Shown in pieces: positions 46,949 to 55,068 of a stretch of 64,000 bases of DNA (position 1 is the stretch's first letter; each line of letters opens with the position of its first letter). A model generated the notes under the pieces. That model did not search any database. It had not been told where the DNA came from and was given only the letters and a program-made list of their open reading frames with translations. Position numbers and translations under genes: made by a program. This stretch comes from Sideroxydans sp. Lineage in GTDB: Bacteria; Pseudomonadota; Gammaproteobacteria; Burkholderiales; Gallionellaceae. The stretch lies in the NCBI GenBank assembly GCA_016124455.1, contig WGNQ01000005.1, positions 1-64,000 on the forward strand. The letters run 5' to 3'.

Positions 46949-49081
46949 TCAGGCTGGCTGTATGGTGCGTTGCTGCAGCAACTGTGTCAGTTCAGCGGCG
47001 GGCAGCGGTTTCGCGAACAGGTAGCCCTGGAATTCATGGCAGCCCTGGCTGCTGAGGAATTCGAACTGCGCCTGGTTTTCCACGCCTTCCGCCACCACCA
47101 CCTTGCCCAGGCTCTGGCCGAGCGAAATCACCGCACGGGCGATCTTGGCGACCTCTTCCTCATACTCGATGCCGGTGACCAGCGAGCGGTCGATCTTGAT
47201 GATGTCGAGCGGGAAGCGGCGCAAATAACTCAATGACGAATAGCCGGTGCCGAAGTCGTCCATGGCCAGCGCGACGCCGAGTTTTTTCAGTTCGTGCAGG
47301 ATGTACACGGCGCGTTCGGTATCGCCGAGCAGCACGCTTTCGGTGATTTCGAGTTCGATGCGCGCCGGCGGCAGATCGACCTGCTGCAGCTGGGCGGCGA
47401 GGCGGTGCACGATTTCGTCGCTGAGGAACAGCTTGGGCGACAGGTTGACCGCGATCTGCAGCGGTCCCAGTTCCGCATTCCAGCGTGCGGCGGCGGTAAA
47501 GGCCTTGTGCATGATGATCTCGGTAAGCGGGATGATCAGTCCGCTTTCCTCGGCGATGGGAATGAAACGGTCGGGGGAAATGCCGCCCCATTCCGGGCTG
47601 TTCCAGCGCGCCAGCGCTTCCAGGCCGACGATGCGCTGTGCGGCATCGACCTTGGGCTGGAAGTACACCTCGAATTCATCCTGCTCCAGCGCGCCGCGCA
47701 TGGCATTCTCCAGGTTCAGCCGTTCATCCGCGACCTTGTTGAGCTCGCTGGTGTAGAACTGGAAGTTGTTGCGGCCCTTGCTCTTGGCCGCATACATGGC
47801 CGAATCCGCATGTTTGAGCAGGGTCTGCGCATCGCTGCCGTCCTGCGGGAATATCGCCGTGCCGAGGCTGGCACCGACCTGGTATTCGCGCTCGGCAAGC
47901 AGCACCGGCTCGCTGATCTCGGCCAGCACACGCTCCAGCAGCGAGATGATGGAATTCAGGCGGTAGTGGTCGTTGAGCACCAGCACGAATTCGTCGCCCC
48001 CCTGGCGGATCACGATGTCGCTCGCGCGCAGGCAGCCGCGCAGCCGGGCCGCCACCTCCACCAGCAGGTTGTCGCCTGCCGCATGGCCGAGACTGTCGTT
48101 GATGAACTTGAAATTGTCGAGATCGACGAACACCACCGCAAGGTAATAGCTCATGCGTTCGGCGCGCGCGATGCCCTGTTCCAGCAACTGGTGCAGCAGG
48201 TTGCGGTTGAGCAGGCCGGTGAGCACATCGTAGTTTGCCTGCCGTTCGAGCAGGCTCTGGTGGTGCTTGCGCTCGGTGATGTCGTGCACCGTGCCTTCAT
48301 AGCAGACAAAAGTGCCGTTCACGTCGCGCACGATGTGCGCGTTTTCCGAGATCCATATCTTGCTGCCGTCGCGGCGGTAGATCTCGGATTCGAAATTGAT
48401 CACCTCACCGTCCGTGCGCATCTGGTGGCGGAATTCATTGCGGCGTTTAACATCGACATAGAGCTGGCGGCCGATATCGGCCAGCGCATGTATCAGTTCA
48501 TCCGGTGTGTCGTAGCCGTAAATCCTGGCGAGTGTGGGATTGGCGGAAAGGTAGTGGCCGTCCATCGAAGTCTGGAAAATGCCGACGGCTGCATTTTCGA
48601 CGAGGTTGCGGTAATAATGTTCGGCGTTCTGCAGCGCCTCGACCGTCTTCTTGTTCATGGTTTCATCCTCGATGAAACCTTCGACCACCATCTCGCCCGA
48701 CTCGTCCAGCACGCCTATCCCGCGTTCATGTACCCATTTGATCTGGTCGAGGCTGGTGATGATGCGGTAGTGCACCGAGAAGCGTTTGCCGCTGGTAATG
48801 GCGCGCTCGATTTCGTGGCGCACCCGCAGCCTGTCATCGGGATGGGTAATCTGCTCATAGGTAATGTAGCCGTTCGACAGCAACGCTTCCGGCGTATAGC
48901 CGGTCAGCGCGAAACAGCCGTGACTGACGAACAGCATGCTCCAGTTCAGGTCGCACCTGCAGCGGTAGACCATGCCGTCGAGATTGTTCACCAGGGTGTC
49001 CAGTATTCTCGATGGGTCTACCTGTATTTCAGAATTCAGGCTGACGTGCGGGCTCATGATCTTAAGTGAGATTGCAGACAT
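46949..49081 (-). CDS. PAS-PAS-GGDEF-EAL protein
   Basis: About 710 residues, no transmembrane segments. Two or three PAS domains (first from about residue 20; FIEDETMNKKT and DITERKHH mark ends), GGDEF around residue 361 (RQGGDEF with RASD inhibitory site), EAL from about 445 (GLEALARW, then FGTGYSSLSYLRRFPLD and the late EGVE). Both catalytic motifs look intact, so it could be a bifunctional cyclase/phosphodiesterase. The ATG at 49081 is uncertain: no good ribosome site, and the ATG at 49057 is an alternative; residues further upstream in the frame look non-coding. Confidence 0.92.
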   Translation of the reverse strand: MSAISLKIMSPHVSLNSEIQVDPSRILDTLVNNLDGMVYRCRCDLNWSMLFVSHGCFALTGYTPEALLSNGYITYEQITHPDDRLRVRHEIERAITSGKRFSVHYRIITSLDQIKWVHERGIGVLDESGEMVVEGFIEDETMNKKTVEALQNAEHYYRNLVENAAVGIFQTSMDGHYLSANPTLARIYGYDTPDELIHALADIGRQLYVDVKRRNEFRHQMRTDGEVINFESEIYRRDGSKIWISENAHIVRDVNGTFVCYEGTVHDITERKHHQSLLERQANYDVLTGLLNRNLLHQLLEQGIARAERMSYYLAVVFVDLDNFKFINDSLGHAAGDNLLVEVAARLRGCLRASDIVIRQGGDEFVLVLNDHYRLNSIISLLERVLAEISEPVLLAEREYQVGASLGTAIFPQDGSDAQTLLKHADSAMYAAKSKGRNNFQFYTSELNKVADERLNLENAMRGALEQDEFEVYFQPKVDAAQRIVGLEALARWNSPEWGGISPDRFIPIAEESGLIIPLTEIIMHKAFTAAARWNAELGPLQIAVNLSPKLFLSDEIVHRLAAQLQQVDLPPARIELEITESVLLGDTERAVYILHELKKLGVALAMDDFGTGYSSLSYLRRFPLDIIKIDRSLVTGIEYEEEVAKIARAVISLGQSLGKVVVAEGVENQAQFEFLSSQGCHEFQGYLFAKPLPAAELTQLLQQRTIQPA

Positions 49082-49151
49082 ACTGAATATAAGCAATCTC
49101 TGTGCCCAAAAAATACGTGATTGATGCCGGCCTGGGGGAAGCTGGCCCGGA

Positions 49152-49180
49152 TTGCAGGGGATACCCCGCGCTGCTATAGT
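49152..49180 (+). promoter_or_regulatory. Putative promoter of the copper cluster
   Basis: TTGCAG (49152-49157), 17 bases, TATAGT (49175-49180), about 29 bases before the first gene. The -35 is poor, in keeping with activator dependence; no CopR or CueR palindrome was recognised. Confidence 0.4.
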
Positions 49181-49208
49181 TTCAGCCACTTTGATGCGAT
49201 TTGCCGTG

Positions 49209-49541
49209 ATGCGAACCACCCTGACCCGATACCTGCTTGCTTTCCTGATCGCCTGGCTGCCGGTGAGCCTTGCCGGCGCGGTCACGATGGGGTGCCAGGC
49301 ATACGTGGCAAAGCCGGCCGCAGGCTGTGCCCATGCATCGCAGCACGGGAAAATGACTCAAGGCGGTGCGCAGCATGCACCATCCATGTGCCACGGCTGT
49401 GCATTGTGCTATTCGTGCTCCGTGGCGGTGCCTGCCATTTTCAGCTTCAACTTGCCCGTAACCGGACTGCGCTCGGATTTTGTGCCCGACCAGCTCGCTT
49501 CCTTCTTTCCCGAACAGCCTGAACGCCCTCCCAGAGTTTGA
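49209..49541 (+). CDS. Small exported Cys/His-containing protein of the copper cluster
   Basis: 110 residues. Signal peptide (MRTTLTRYLLAFLIAWLPVSLAGA), then a short mature region with possible metal ligands (MGCQAY, CAHASQHGKM, HAPSMCHGCALCYSC). A second hydrophobic stretch (VAVPAIFSFNLPV) may anchor it. No family recognised with certainty; such small proteins often precede copA-type oxidases and may bind copper in the periplasm. The ATG at 49209 is chosen for the signal peptide; 49194 is possible. Confidence 0.65.
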   Translation: MRTTLTRYLLAFLIAWLPVSLAGAVTMGCQAYVAKPAAGCAHASQHGKMTQGGAQHAPSMCHGCALCYSCSVAVPAIFSFNLPVTGLRSDFVPDQLASFFPEQPERPPRV

Positions 49542-49616
49542 CGATCGCTTTCTGCTGATCGTTCAGTTATCAAACTTTGCGCGCGGATATTCCGCGGTTA
49601 TCTGGAGGTTTCAATA

Positions 49617-51488
49617 ATGAAACATCGCTTGTCTCCGGCTGTGGCCGGAACCATCAATCTGCCTCGCCGCCAGTTCGTGCAGGGACTCGCCGCAGGGGGC
49701 GTGCTCGCCGGGCTCGGCATGTTCAGCCTGCCGGCCTGGGCCGCGGGCGCGACAAAAGAGCTTGTCGGCCAGGAATTCGACCTGGCCATTTCCGAACTGC
49801 CGGTCAATTTCACCGGCCAATCCGCTATGGCTACCGCGATCAACGGCCAGGTGCCGGGGCCGCTGCTGCGCTGGTGCGAGGGTGACACTGTCACGCTGCG
49901 CGTCACCAACCGTCTCAAGGTGCCGACGTCCATCCACTGGCACGGCATCATCCTGCCCGGCGCAATGGACGGCGTGCCCGGCCTGAGTTTCGACGGCATC
50001 GCGCCCGGCGAAACGTTCGTCTATCGCTTCAAGGTCGGGCAGAGCGGCACCTACTGGTACCACAGCCACTCCGGCTTCCAGGAGCAGACCGGCGTGTACG
50101 GCCCCATCGTGATCGAGCCGCGCGAATCCTCGATGCGCATGCGCGAACATGTGCTGATGCTGTCGGACTGGACCGACGAAGACCCGGAGCGCGTGTACGC
50201 CAAGCTCAAGACTTTCGACGGTTACTACAACTACGCCAAACCTACGTTAGGTGATCTGCGGCAGCAGGCAAAACAGCAGGGCTGGGACAAGGCGTGGAGT
50301 GAGCGCATGATGTGGGACCAGATGCGCATGAGCCCGCGCGACCTCGCCGATGTGACCGGTGCGACCTATACCTTCCTCGCCAACGGCAATACGCCGGCCG
50401 GCAACTGGACCGCGCTGTTCGACAATGGCGAGAAAGTGAAGCTGCGCATCATCAACGCCTCGGCAATGACCTATTTCGACCTGCGCATCCCCGGCCTGAA
50501 GATGACCGTGGTCGCGGCTGACGGCCAGCCGGTGCATCCGGTGACCGTGGACGAATTCCGTATCGGCGTGGCCGAAACCTATGACGTGGTCGTCGAGCCC
50601 GATTCCGATACGGCCTACACCATCTTCGCGCAGGCGATGGACCGTTCCGGCTATGCACGCGCCACGCTGGCACCGCGCATCGGCATGAGTGCGGCAGTGC
50701 CCGCACTCGATCCGGTACCGACGCTGGACATGATGGATATGGGCATGGAAATGCAGGGTGCGATGGCCATGTCGCAGGGGGGTATGGATATGAGCCAGGG
50801 CACCATGAATATGCCGCAGCAGGGCGCGATGAACACTGCCGCACAGCCGGCGATGGCGATGCACGGCATGCAGCAGCACGACATGGCGGGCATGCCGGGT
50901 ATGGCCATGGGCGGCATGGCGATGGGCTCGATGCCCATGGAAAAGAAAGCGCCTTCCTGGGCCATGCAGGTCAAGCGCCATCCCGCCACCGAGAACGGAC
51001 CCGGCACCGCGATGCAGGCATCGGTGGTGTCGACGCGTCTCGACGACCCCGGCGCCGGGCTGCGCAACAACGGCCGCCGCGTGCTGACCTATGCCGACCT
51101 GCATTCGCTCGACGGCGTGATCAACCCGCAGGAGCCGACGCGCACGATCGAACTGCACCTCACCGGCAACATGTCGCGCTACATGTGGTCGTTCGACGGC
51201 GTGAAGTTCAGCGATGCTGAACCGGTGCGGCTGACCTACGGCGAGCGCGTGCGCATCGTGCTGGTCAACGACACCATGATGGAGCACCCCATCCACCTGC
51301 ACGGCATGTGGAGCGAACTCGAAAACCCGCACGGCGGCATGCAGGTACGCAAGCACACGATCAGCGTCAAGCCCGGCCATGCGGTCAGTTACCGCGTGCT
51401 GGCCGACGCACGCGGGCGCTGGGCCTATCATTGCCACCTGATGTACCACATGAAGGCAGGCATGTTCCGCGAAGTGGAGGTGGCATGA
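49617..51488 (+). CDS. copA: Copper-resistance multicopper oxidase CopA
   Basis: 623 residues, PcoA/CopA type. Twin-arginine signal (LPRRQFVQGLAAGG). Cupredoxin copper ligands HWHG, HSHSG, HPIHLHG and the C-terminal HCHLMYHMKAGM (type 1/3 sites) are all present. A Met-rich stretch (about 369-440, many M-x-M and MGGM units) probably binds Cu(I). It is exported folded to the periplasm and oxidises Cu(I). Followed with overlap by copB. Confidence 0.95.
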   Translation: MKHRLSPAVAGTINLPRRQFVQGLAAGGVLAGLGMFSLPAWAAGATKELVGQEFDLAISELPVNFTGQSAMATAINGQVPGPLLRWCEGDTVTLRVTNRLKVPTSIHWHGIILPGAMDGVPGLSFDGIAPGETFVYRFKVGQSGTYWYHSHSGFQEQTGVYGPIVIEPRESSMRMREHVLMLSDWTDEDPERVYAKLKTFDGYYNYAKPTLGDLRQQAKQQGWDKAWSERMMWDQMRMSPRDLADVTGATYTFLANGNTPAGNWTALFDNGEKVKLRIINASAMTYFDLRIPGLKMTVVAADGQPVHPVTVDEFRIGVAETYDVVVEPDSDTAYTIFAQAMDRSGYARATLAPRIGMSAAVPALDPVPTLDMMDMGMEMQGAMAMSQGGMDMSQGTMNMPQQGAMNTAAQPAMAMHGMQQHDMAGMPGMAMGGMAMGSMPMEKKAPSWAMQVKRHPATENGPGTAMQASVVSTRLDDPGAGLRNNGRRVLTYADLHSLDGVINPQEPTRTIELHLTGNMSRYMWSFDGVKFSDAEPVRLTYGERVRIVLVNDTMMEHPIHLHGMWSELENPHGGMQVRKHTISVKPGHAVSYRVLADARGRWAYHCHLMYHMKAGMFREVEVA

Positions 51489-52195
51489 TGAACAAGCACA
51501 TGCAATTTCTGCTCGCTGTCGTGGCGAGTGTCGCGGCTGTACCGGTGTATGCGATGGGGGGTGGCGAGCGTTATTCCAGCGTGATGCTCGACCGCCTCGA
51601 AGTGCGCAACAGCAACGCCGGCAATTCGTCTTACTGGGAAGGGCAGGGCTGGGTCGGCGGCGACCTCGACAAGGCCTGGTTCAAGACCCAGGGCGATATC
51701 AGGCAGGGCAAGGCGCAAACTGCGGATGCGCAGTTGCTGTACAGCCGCGCCATTGCGCCGTACTGGGATGCGCAGTTCGGCGCGCGCCACGATTTTGCGC
51801 TCAACGGCCAGCCTGCGCGCGACTGGCTCGCATTCGCGTTCAAGGGGCTGGCGCCGTACAGGTTCGATGTCGATGCGAGTGCCTACCTCGGCAACGGCGG
51901 CATGGCGGCGCGCCTCAAGTCCGGCTACACGCTGCTGCTCACGCAACGGCTGTCGCTGCTGCCCGAGATCGAGGCCAACCTCTACGGCAAGGCCGATCCC
52001 GCACGTGCGCTCGGCTCGGGGCTGTCGAATATCGATCTCACGCTGCGCCTGCGCTACGAGGTCAGCCGCGAGTTCGCACCGTATGTCGGCGTGATGTGGT
52101 CGAACAAGTACGGCGGCACCGCAAGCTTCGCGCGGCAGAACGGCGAGCGGGCGGGCGATGTGTACTATGCTGCCGGCGTGCGCATCTGGTGGTAA
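51485..52195 (+). CDS. copB: Copper-resistance outer-membrane protein CopB
   Basis: 236 residues. Signal peptide (MMNKHMQFLLAVVASVAAVPVYA) followed by a PcoB/CopB-type outer-membrane beta-barrel (LDRLEVRN, WEGQGWVGGDLDKAWFKTQGD, NIDLTLRLRYEVSREFAPYVGV; final Trp). Unlike many CopB it lacks the long N-terminal Met/His-rich region. The ATG overlaps the copA stop, so it is co-translated; copper release or transport through the outer membrane is the usual view. Confidence 0.94.
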   Translation: MMNKHMQFLLAVVASVAAVPVYAMGGGERYSSVMLDRLEVRNSNAGNSSYWEGQGWVGGDLDKAWFKTQGDIRQGKAQTADAQLLYSRAIAPYWDAQFGARHDFALNGQPARDWLAFAFKGLAPYRFDVDASAYLGNGGMAARLKSGYTLLLTQRLSLLPEIEANLYGKADPARALGSGLSNIDLTLRLRYEVSREFAPYVGVMWSNKYGGTASFARQNGERAGDVYYAAGVRIWW

Positions 52196-52266
52196 GGTGG
52201 TGGCCTGCCGTCCTGCCCGCGCAGGACAGCAGGCCAAACAGGCAATCCTGCGAAAGGAGGTGTGCG

Positions 52267-52500
52267 ATGTGGGGCAACATGAATGATTACGGCTGGGGAA
52301 ACATGGGCGCCGGCATGCTGTTTTTCTGGGTGCTGCTGGGGCTGGGCTTTGCGCTGCTGGTGAGATACACCATGGGCACCGGCGATGCGGCCGGGCGCAA
52401 GCGCGAGCAGAGCGCGCTCGACATCCTCAAGGAACGCTATGCGCGCGGCGAGATCGAGCGCGAGGAATTCGAGCAGAAGAAGCGCGACCTCGAAAACTGA
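52267..52500 (+). CDS. Small membrane protein with SHOCT domain
   Basis: 77 residues. One transmembrane helix (MLFFWVLLGLGFALLVRYTMG) and a C-terminal SHOCT motif (LDILKERYARGEIEREEFEQKK). The strong ribosome site AAGGAGGTG supports the ATG at 52267. Such proteins are common next to copper and heavy-metal genes and may regulate or oligomerise with membrane partners; the function is unknown. Confidence 0.88.
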   Translation: MWGNMNDYGWGNMGAGMLFFWVLLGLGFALLVRYTMGTGDAAGRKREQSALDILKERYARGEIEREEFEQKKRDLEN

Positions 52501-52603
52501 GACATGAGTGCAACCTCCCGGCTGCCGCTAAATAAAATTTCCGGGAACCATCATGCAATGCGGCAGTCTGCATTGCACCTTGCCATCAACATTAAGGAAA
52601 ACC

Positions 52604-53362
52604 ATGAATACAACGCAGCAGGAAGTTCTGAGCAAGGTGCCGGAAGTCACCCTGATTTTCTGGATCATCAAGATTTTTGCCACCACGCTCGGCGAAACCG
52701 GTGGCGATGCCTTGTCGATGTCGATGGGGCTCGGTTACCTCGTGAGTACCGGCATCTTTGCCGCGATCTTTGCCGTCGCGGTCATGGTGCAGATCATGGC
52801 GAAGAAATTCCACCCGGTGGTGTACTGGACCACCATCATTGCGACGACCACGGTCGGCACCACGCTGGCGGATTTCGCCGACCGCTCGCTCGGCGTCGGC
52901 TACGCCGGCGGCACCACCATCCTGTTGATCCTGCTCGCGGCATCGCTGATGCTCTGGTACCGCATGCTCGGTTCGGTTGCCGTGGACAGCGTGAGCTCGC
53001 CCAAATCGGAAATGTTCTACTGGGTCACCATCATGTTCTCGCAGACGCTGGGCACTGCGCTCGGTGACTGGGCCGCCGATACCGCCGGTCTCGGCTATGG
53101 CGGAGGCGCGCTGCTGTTCGGCAGCATGCTCGCGATCATTGCCGCCGCCTACTACCGCACGAAGATTTCGCACACCGTGCTGTTCTGGGCGGCCTTCATC
53201 CTGACACGTCCGCTCGGTGCCGTGGTCGGCGATTTTCTCGACAAGCCGGTAGCGAATGGCGGCCTCGCACTGAGCCGTTATTCGGCGTCGGCAACGCTGG
53301 TTGCGCTGATCGTATTCTGCATCTTTGCCTTTTCGCACAGGCCGGCCGGCAAGGCGCACTGA
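52604..53362 (+). CDS. COG4705-type membrane protein with fourfold internal repeat
   Basis: 252 residues, about eight transmembrane segments. Four repeats of (F/Y)W ... (T/P)(L/V)G-x-x-x-(G/A)D start near residues 19, 74, 139 and 194. Resembles the uncharacterised membrane-anchored protein family COG4705, often found in metal-related loci. The regularly placed Gly-Asp pairs in the membrane would suit a cation pathway, but no transport has been shown in anything I can cite. Last gene of the copper cluster, 13 bases from the convergent nrsF. Confidence 0.75.
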   Translation: MNTTQQEVLSKVPEVTLIFWIIKIFATTLGETGGDALSMSMGLGYLVSTGIFAAIFAVAVMVQIMAKKFHPVVYWTTIIATTTVGTTLADFADRSLGVGYAGGTTILLILLAASLMLWYRMLGSVAVDSVSSPKSEMFYWVTIMFSQTLGTALGDWAADTAGLGYGGGALLFGSMLAIIAAAYYRTKISHTVLFWAAFILTRPLGAVVGDFLDKPVANGGLALSRYSASATLVALIVFCIFAFSHRPAGKAH

Positions 53363-53374
53363 CCGGCACGGCAT

Positions 53375-54013
53375 CTACCAGCGCAGCAGTTTCTTGCCCA
53401 GCCACAGGCCGGTGAGGCCGACGGCGAGCATCGGCAGGTAATGCCACTCGACGACATGCACGATGGAATCGTTCACCTCGTGCAGCCGCATCCACAGCGC
53501 GCCGACGCTGAATGCGGACAGCAGCGCGATGCTGCCGGCCCAGTGATAGTGCGTGCTGGCGAATTTGCGCATCGCGTAGAACGTCCAGACGGCGGGCAGC
53601 ATCGACATCAGCATGATGGTGAGCGTGCACTGCCAGCTGTGCACCGGCAGCGGCGCAGGCGGACTGTCGGCATGCCAGGCCAGCCCCATCAGCACTACGA
53701 ACAGCGCAAACAGCACTACGGGAGAAAAGGCCAGCGCGCGTTTCTGGTGCAGGTCGGGGAAGGCGAGCAGCGCGGCGCTGAACGCCGTGGCGATGAATAC
53801 CAGCAGCAGCGCCACCAGCTCGGCAATGAACCACGGGTTGTGCAATGCATGGGCCAGGTCGGGACGCAGGCCGGATATCGCCAGCGATGCGACGATATAA
53901 AGCGCGGCCGCGGCCACCCACTTCAGGCCCAGCATGAACGGGTGCGGTGCAGGCGTCACCGTGGCGGCTTCCGCAGCCAGCGATTCAACCAGTTGTTCGA
54001 GGTTCTTCGTCAT
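53375..54013 (-). CDS. NrsF/DUF1109-type membrane anti-sigma factor
   Basis: 212 residues with about six transmembrane segments after a cytoplasmic N-terminus (MTKNLEQLVESLAAEA). It matches the DUF1109/NrsF family that holds SigF-like ECF sigma factors at the membrane. Only one Cys is present in the entire protein (WQCTLTI); NrsF-type proteins normally have a second conserved Cys near the last membrane helices. The sigma gene overlaps upstream by four bases. It is expected to release the sigma factor on metal or oxidative stress. Confidence 0.88.
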   Translation of the reverse strand: MTKNLEQLVESLAAEAATVTPAPHPFMLGLKWVAAAALYIVASLAISGLRPDLAHALHNPWFIAELVALLLVFIATAFSAALLAFPDLHQKRALAFSPVVLFALFVVLMGLAWHADSPPAPLPVHSWQCTLTIMLMSMLPAVWTFYAMRKFASTHYHWAGSIALLSAFSVGALWMRLHEVNDSIVHVVEWHYLPMLAVGLTGLWLGKKLLRW

Positions 54014-54549
54014 CTTTCCAGCCTCTGTCTCAATACCTTGTAGGCACGGTGCGCGGCGACCTTTACCGCGGATTCGGTCATGCCGAGTTTTTCCGCCACC
54101 TCTTTCGAAGTGTAGCCATCCTGATGCAGGAATTGCAGGATGGCCGCCTGCTTTTCGGGCAATTTGTGTACCTCGCCACTGATGGATTCGTAGCTGAGGC
54201 CGGATTCGGTTACATCCTGCGGCAAAATATTTTCCAGCTCGGCAATATCCACTGCATGGTGCAGCTGATCGGCGTAGTGCGTGCGCAGATGATCCTGCAG
54301 CCGGAACTTGGCGATGGCATAGACCCAGGGCTTATAGGGGCGCCTGCCGTCATAAGTATGGCGCGCCTTGTGGATCGAGATCAGGACTTCCTGCAGGACA
54401 TCGTCCACTTCGGTGCTCGAATTGAGCCGTTTCGCCAGAAACGGTCGCAGCAGGTGCGCGGACTCGCGCAACAGCTCGGCATAGGCGAGCTTGTCGCCGT
54501 TCTGCGATTGGCGCATCAGCGCTTCCAGGTCTGCGATGGGTTCGGCCAT
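54010..54549 (-). CDS. ECF sigma factor, SigF-type
   Basis: 179 residues. Sigma region 2 (AKRLNSSTEVDDVLQEVLISIHKARHTYDGRRPYKPWVYAIAKF) and region 4 (LPEKQAAILQFLHQDGYTSKEVAEKLGMTESAVKVAAHRAYKVLRQRL) are clear. It belongs with the NrsF-linked group of ECF factors. ATG at 54549. The stop overlaps the start of the anti-sigma gene. The probable regulon is next to it, as two matching promoters lie within 500 bases. Confidence 0.92.
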   Translation of the reverse strand: MAEPIADLEALMRQSQNGDKLAYAELLRESAHLLRPFLAKRLNSSTEVDDVLQEVLISIHKARHTYDGRRPYKPWVYAIAKFRLQDHLRTHYADQLHHAVDIAELENILPQDVTESGLSYESISGEVHKLPEKQAAILQFLHQDGYTSKEVAEKLGMTESAVKVAAHRAYKVLRQRLER

Positions 54550-54561
54550 TAAAATTTCTGT

Positions 54562-54588
54562 GTAACTATTTTTGCAGTTCGTCCGAAT
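54562..54588 (+). promoter_or_regulatory. SigF-type ECF promoter of the MXKDX gene
   Basis: GTAACT (54562-54567), 16 bases, CGAAT (54584-54588). This matches the GTAAC-N16-CGAA pattern reported for Caulobacter-type SigF promoters. It faces the MXKDX gene; the leader would be about 85 bases. Confidence 0.7.
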
Positions 54589-54680
54589 CAGGGTGGGCAC
54601 GGGGCGGTAAGGCGGTTCCGTGGCATTTTTTCTGCGGCACAGGTTGCAATGATGCCACTTTTTACCTAAAGGAGATTCAA

Positions 54681-54977
54681 ATGAACAAACTTTCTTACGC
54701 GTTGCTTTCGCTTTGCCTGGCCACCTCTGCCAGCCTGGTGCTGACCCCGGCTGCGATGGCCATGGACGACATGGAAAAAGGTTCGATGAGCATGGACAAG
54801 GACCGGATGGAGCAGGGGAAAATGGGCAATGGTGCGATGGACAACGGCATGATGAAGAAGGATGCCATGGGCCAGGGCGTGCAGAAGAAAATGCACAAGA
54901 AGGAAAAGAAGATGAAGAAGGAACAAATGATGAAGCAGGACAAGATGCAATCGGGCTCCATGCAGCGAATGCAATAA
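54681..54977 (+). CDS. Pentapeptide MXKDX repeat protein, exported
   Basis: 98 residues. Signal peptide (MNKLSYALLSLCLATSASLVLTPAAMA) then a Met/Lys/Asp-rich mature part (MSMDKDRMEQGKMGNGAMDNGMMKKDAM) ending with Lys-rich repeats (KKEKKMKKEQMMKQDKM). Such proteins are annotated as MxKDx repeat proteins and accompany SigF-type sigma factors. Many surface-exposed Met could act as sacrificial oxidant traps reduced by the Msr enzymes encoded next to it; this is inference. AAGGAGA precedes the ATG. Confidence 0.88.
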   Translation: MNKLSYALLSLCLATSASLVLTPAAMAMDDMEKGSMSMDKDRMEQGKMGNGAMDNGMMKKDAMGQGVQKKMHKKEKKMKKEQMMKQDKMQSGSMQRMQ

Positions 54978-55002
54978 CATGCATTGCGGGCGCCGCCGCG
55001 AT

Positions 55003-55029
55003 GTAACCTTTTCGCGGCAGCGCCCGAAT
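55003..55029 (+). promoter_or_regulatory. SigF-type ECF promoter of msrB operon
   Basis: GTAACC (55003-55008), 16 bases, CGAAT (55025-55029); a perfect match to the GTAACC-N16-CGAA pattern, 39 bases before the msrB start. The same spacing and -10 as the promoter at 54562, so the two are one regulon. Confidence 0.8.
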
Positions 55030-55068
55030 CAGCAGTCAGGAACAACCACCACAGGCAAGGCGGAAATC

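Noticed and set aside
47294-49069. Open frame of 591 codons on the + strand
   Set aside because: Opposite the GGDEF-EAL gene, whose catalytic motifs prove the minus strand is coding.
49541-49562. Inverted repeat ACGATC-N10-GATCGT before copA
   Set aside because: Short stem, no T tail, no match to a known copper operator; may be chance.
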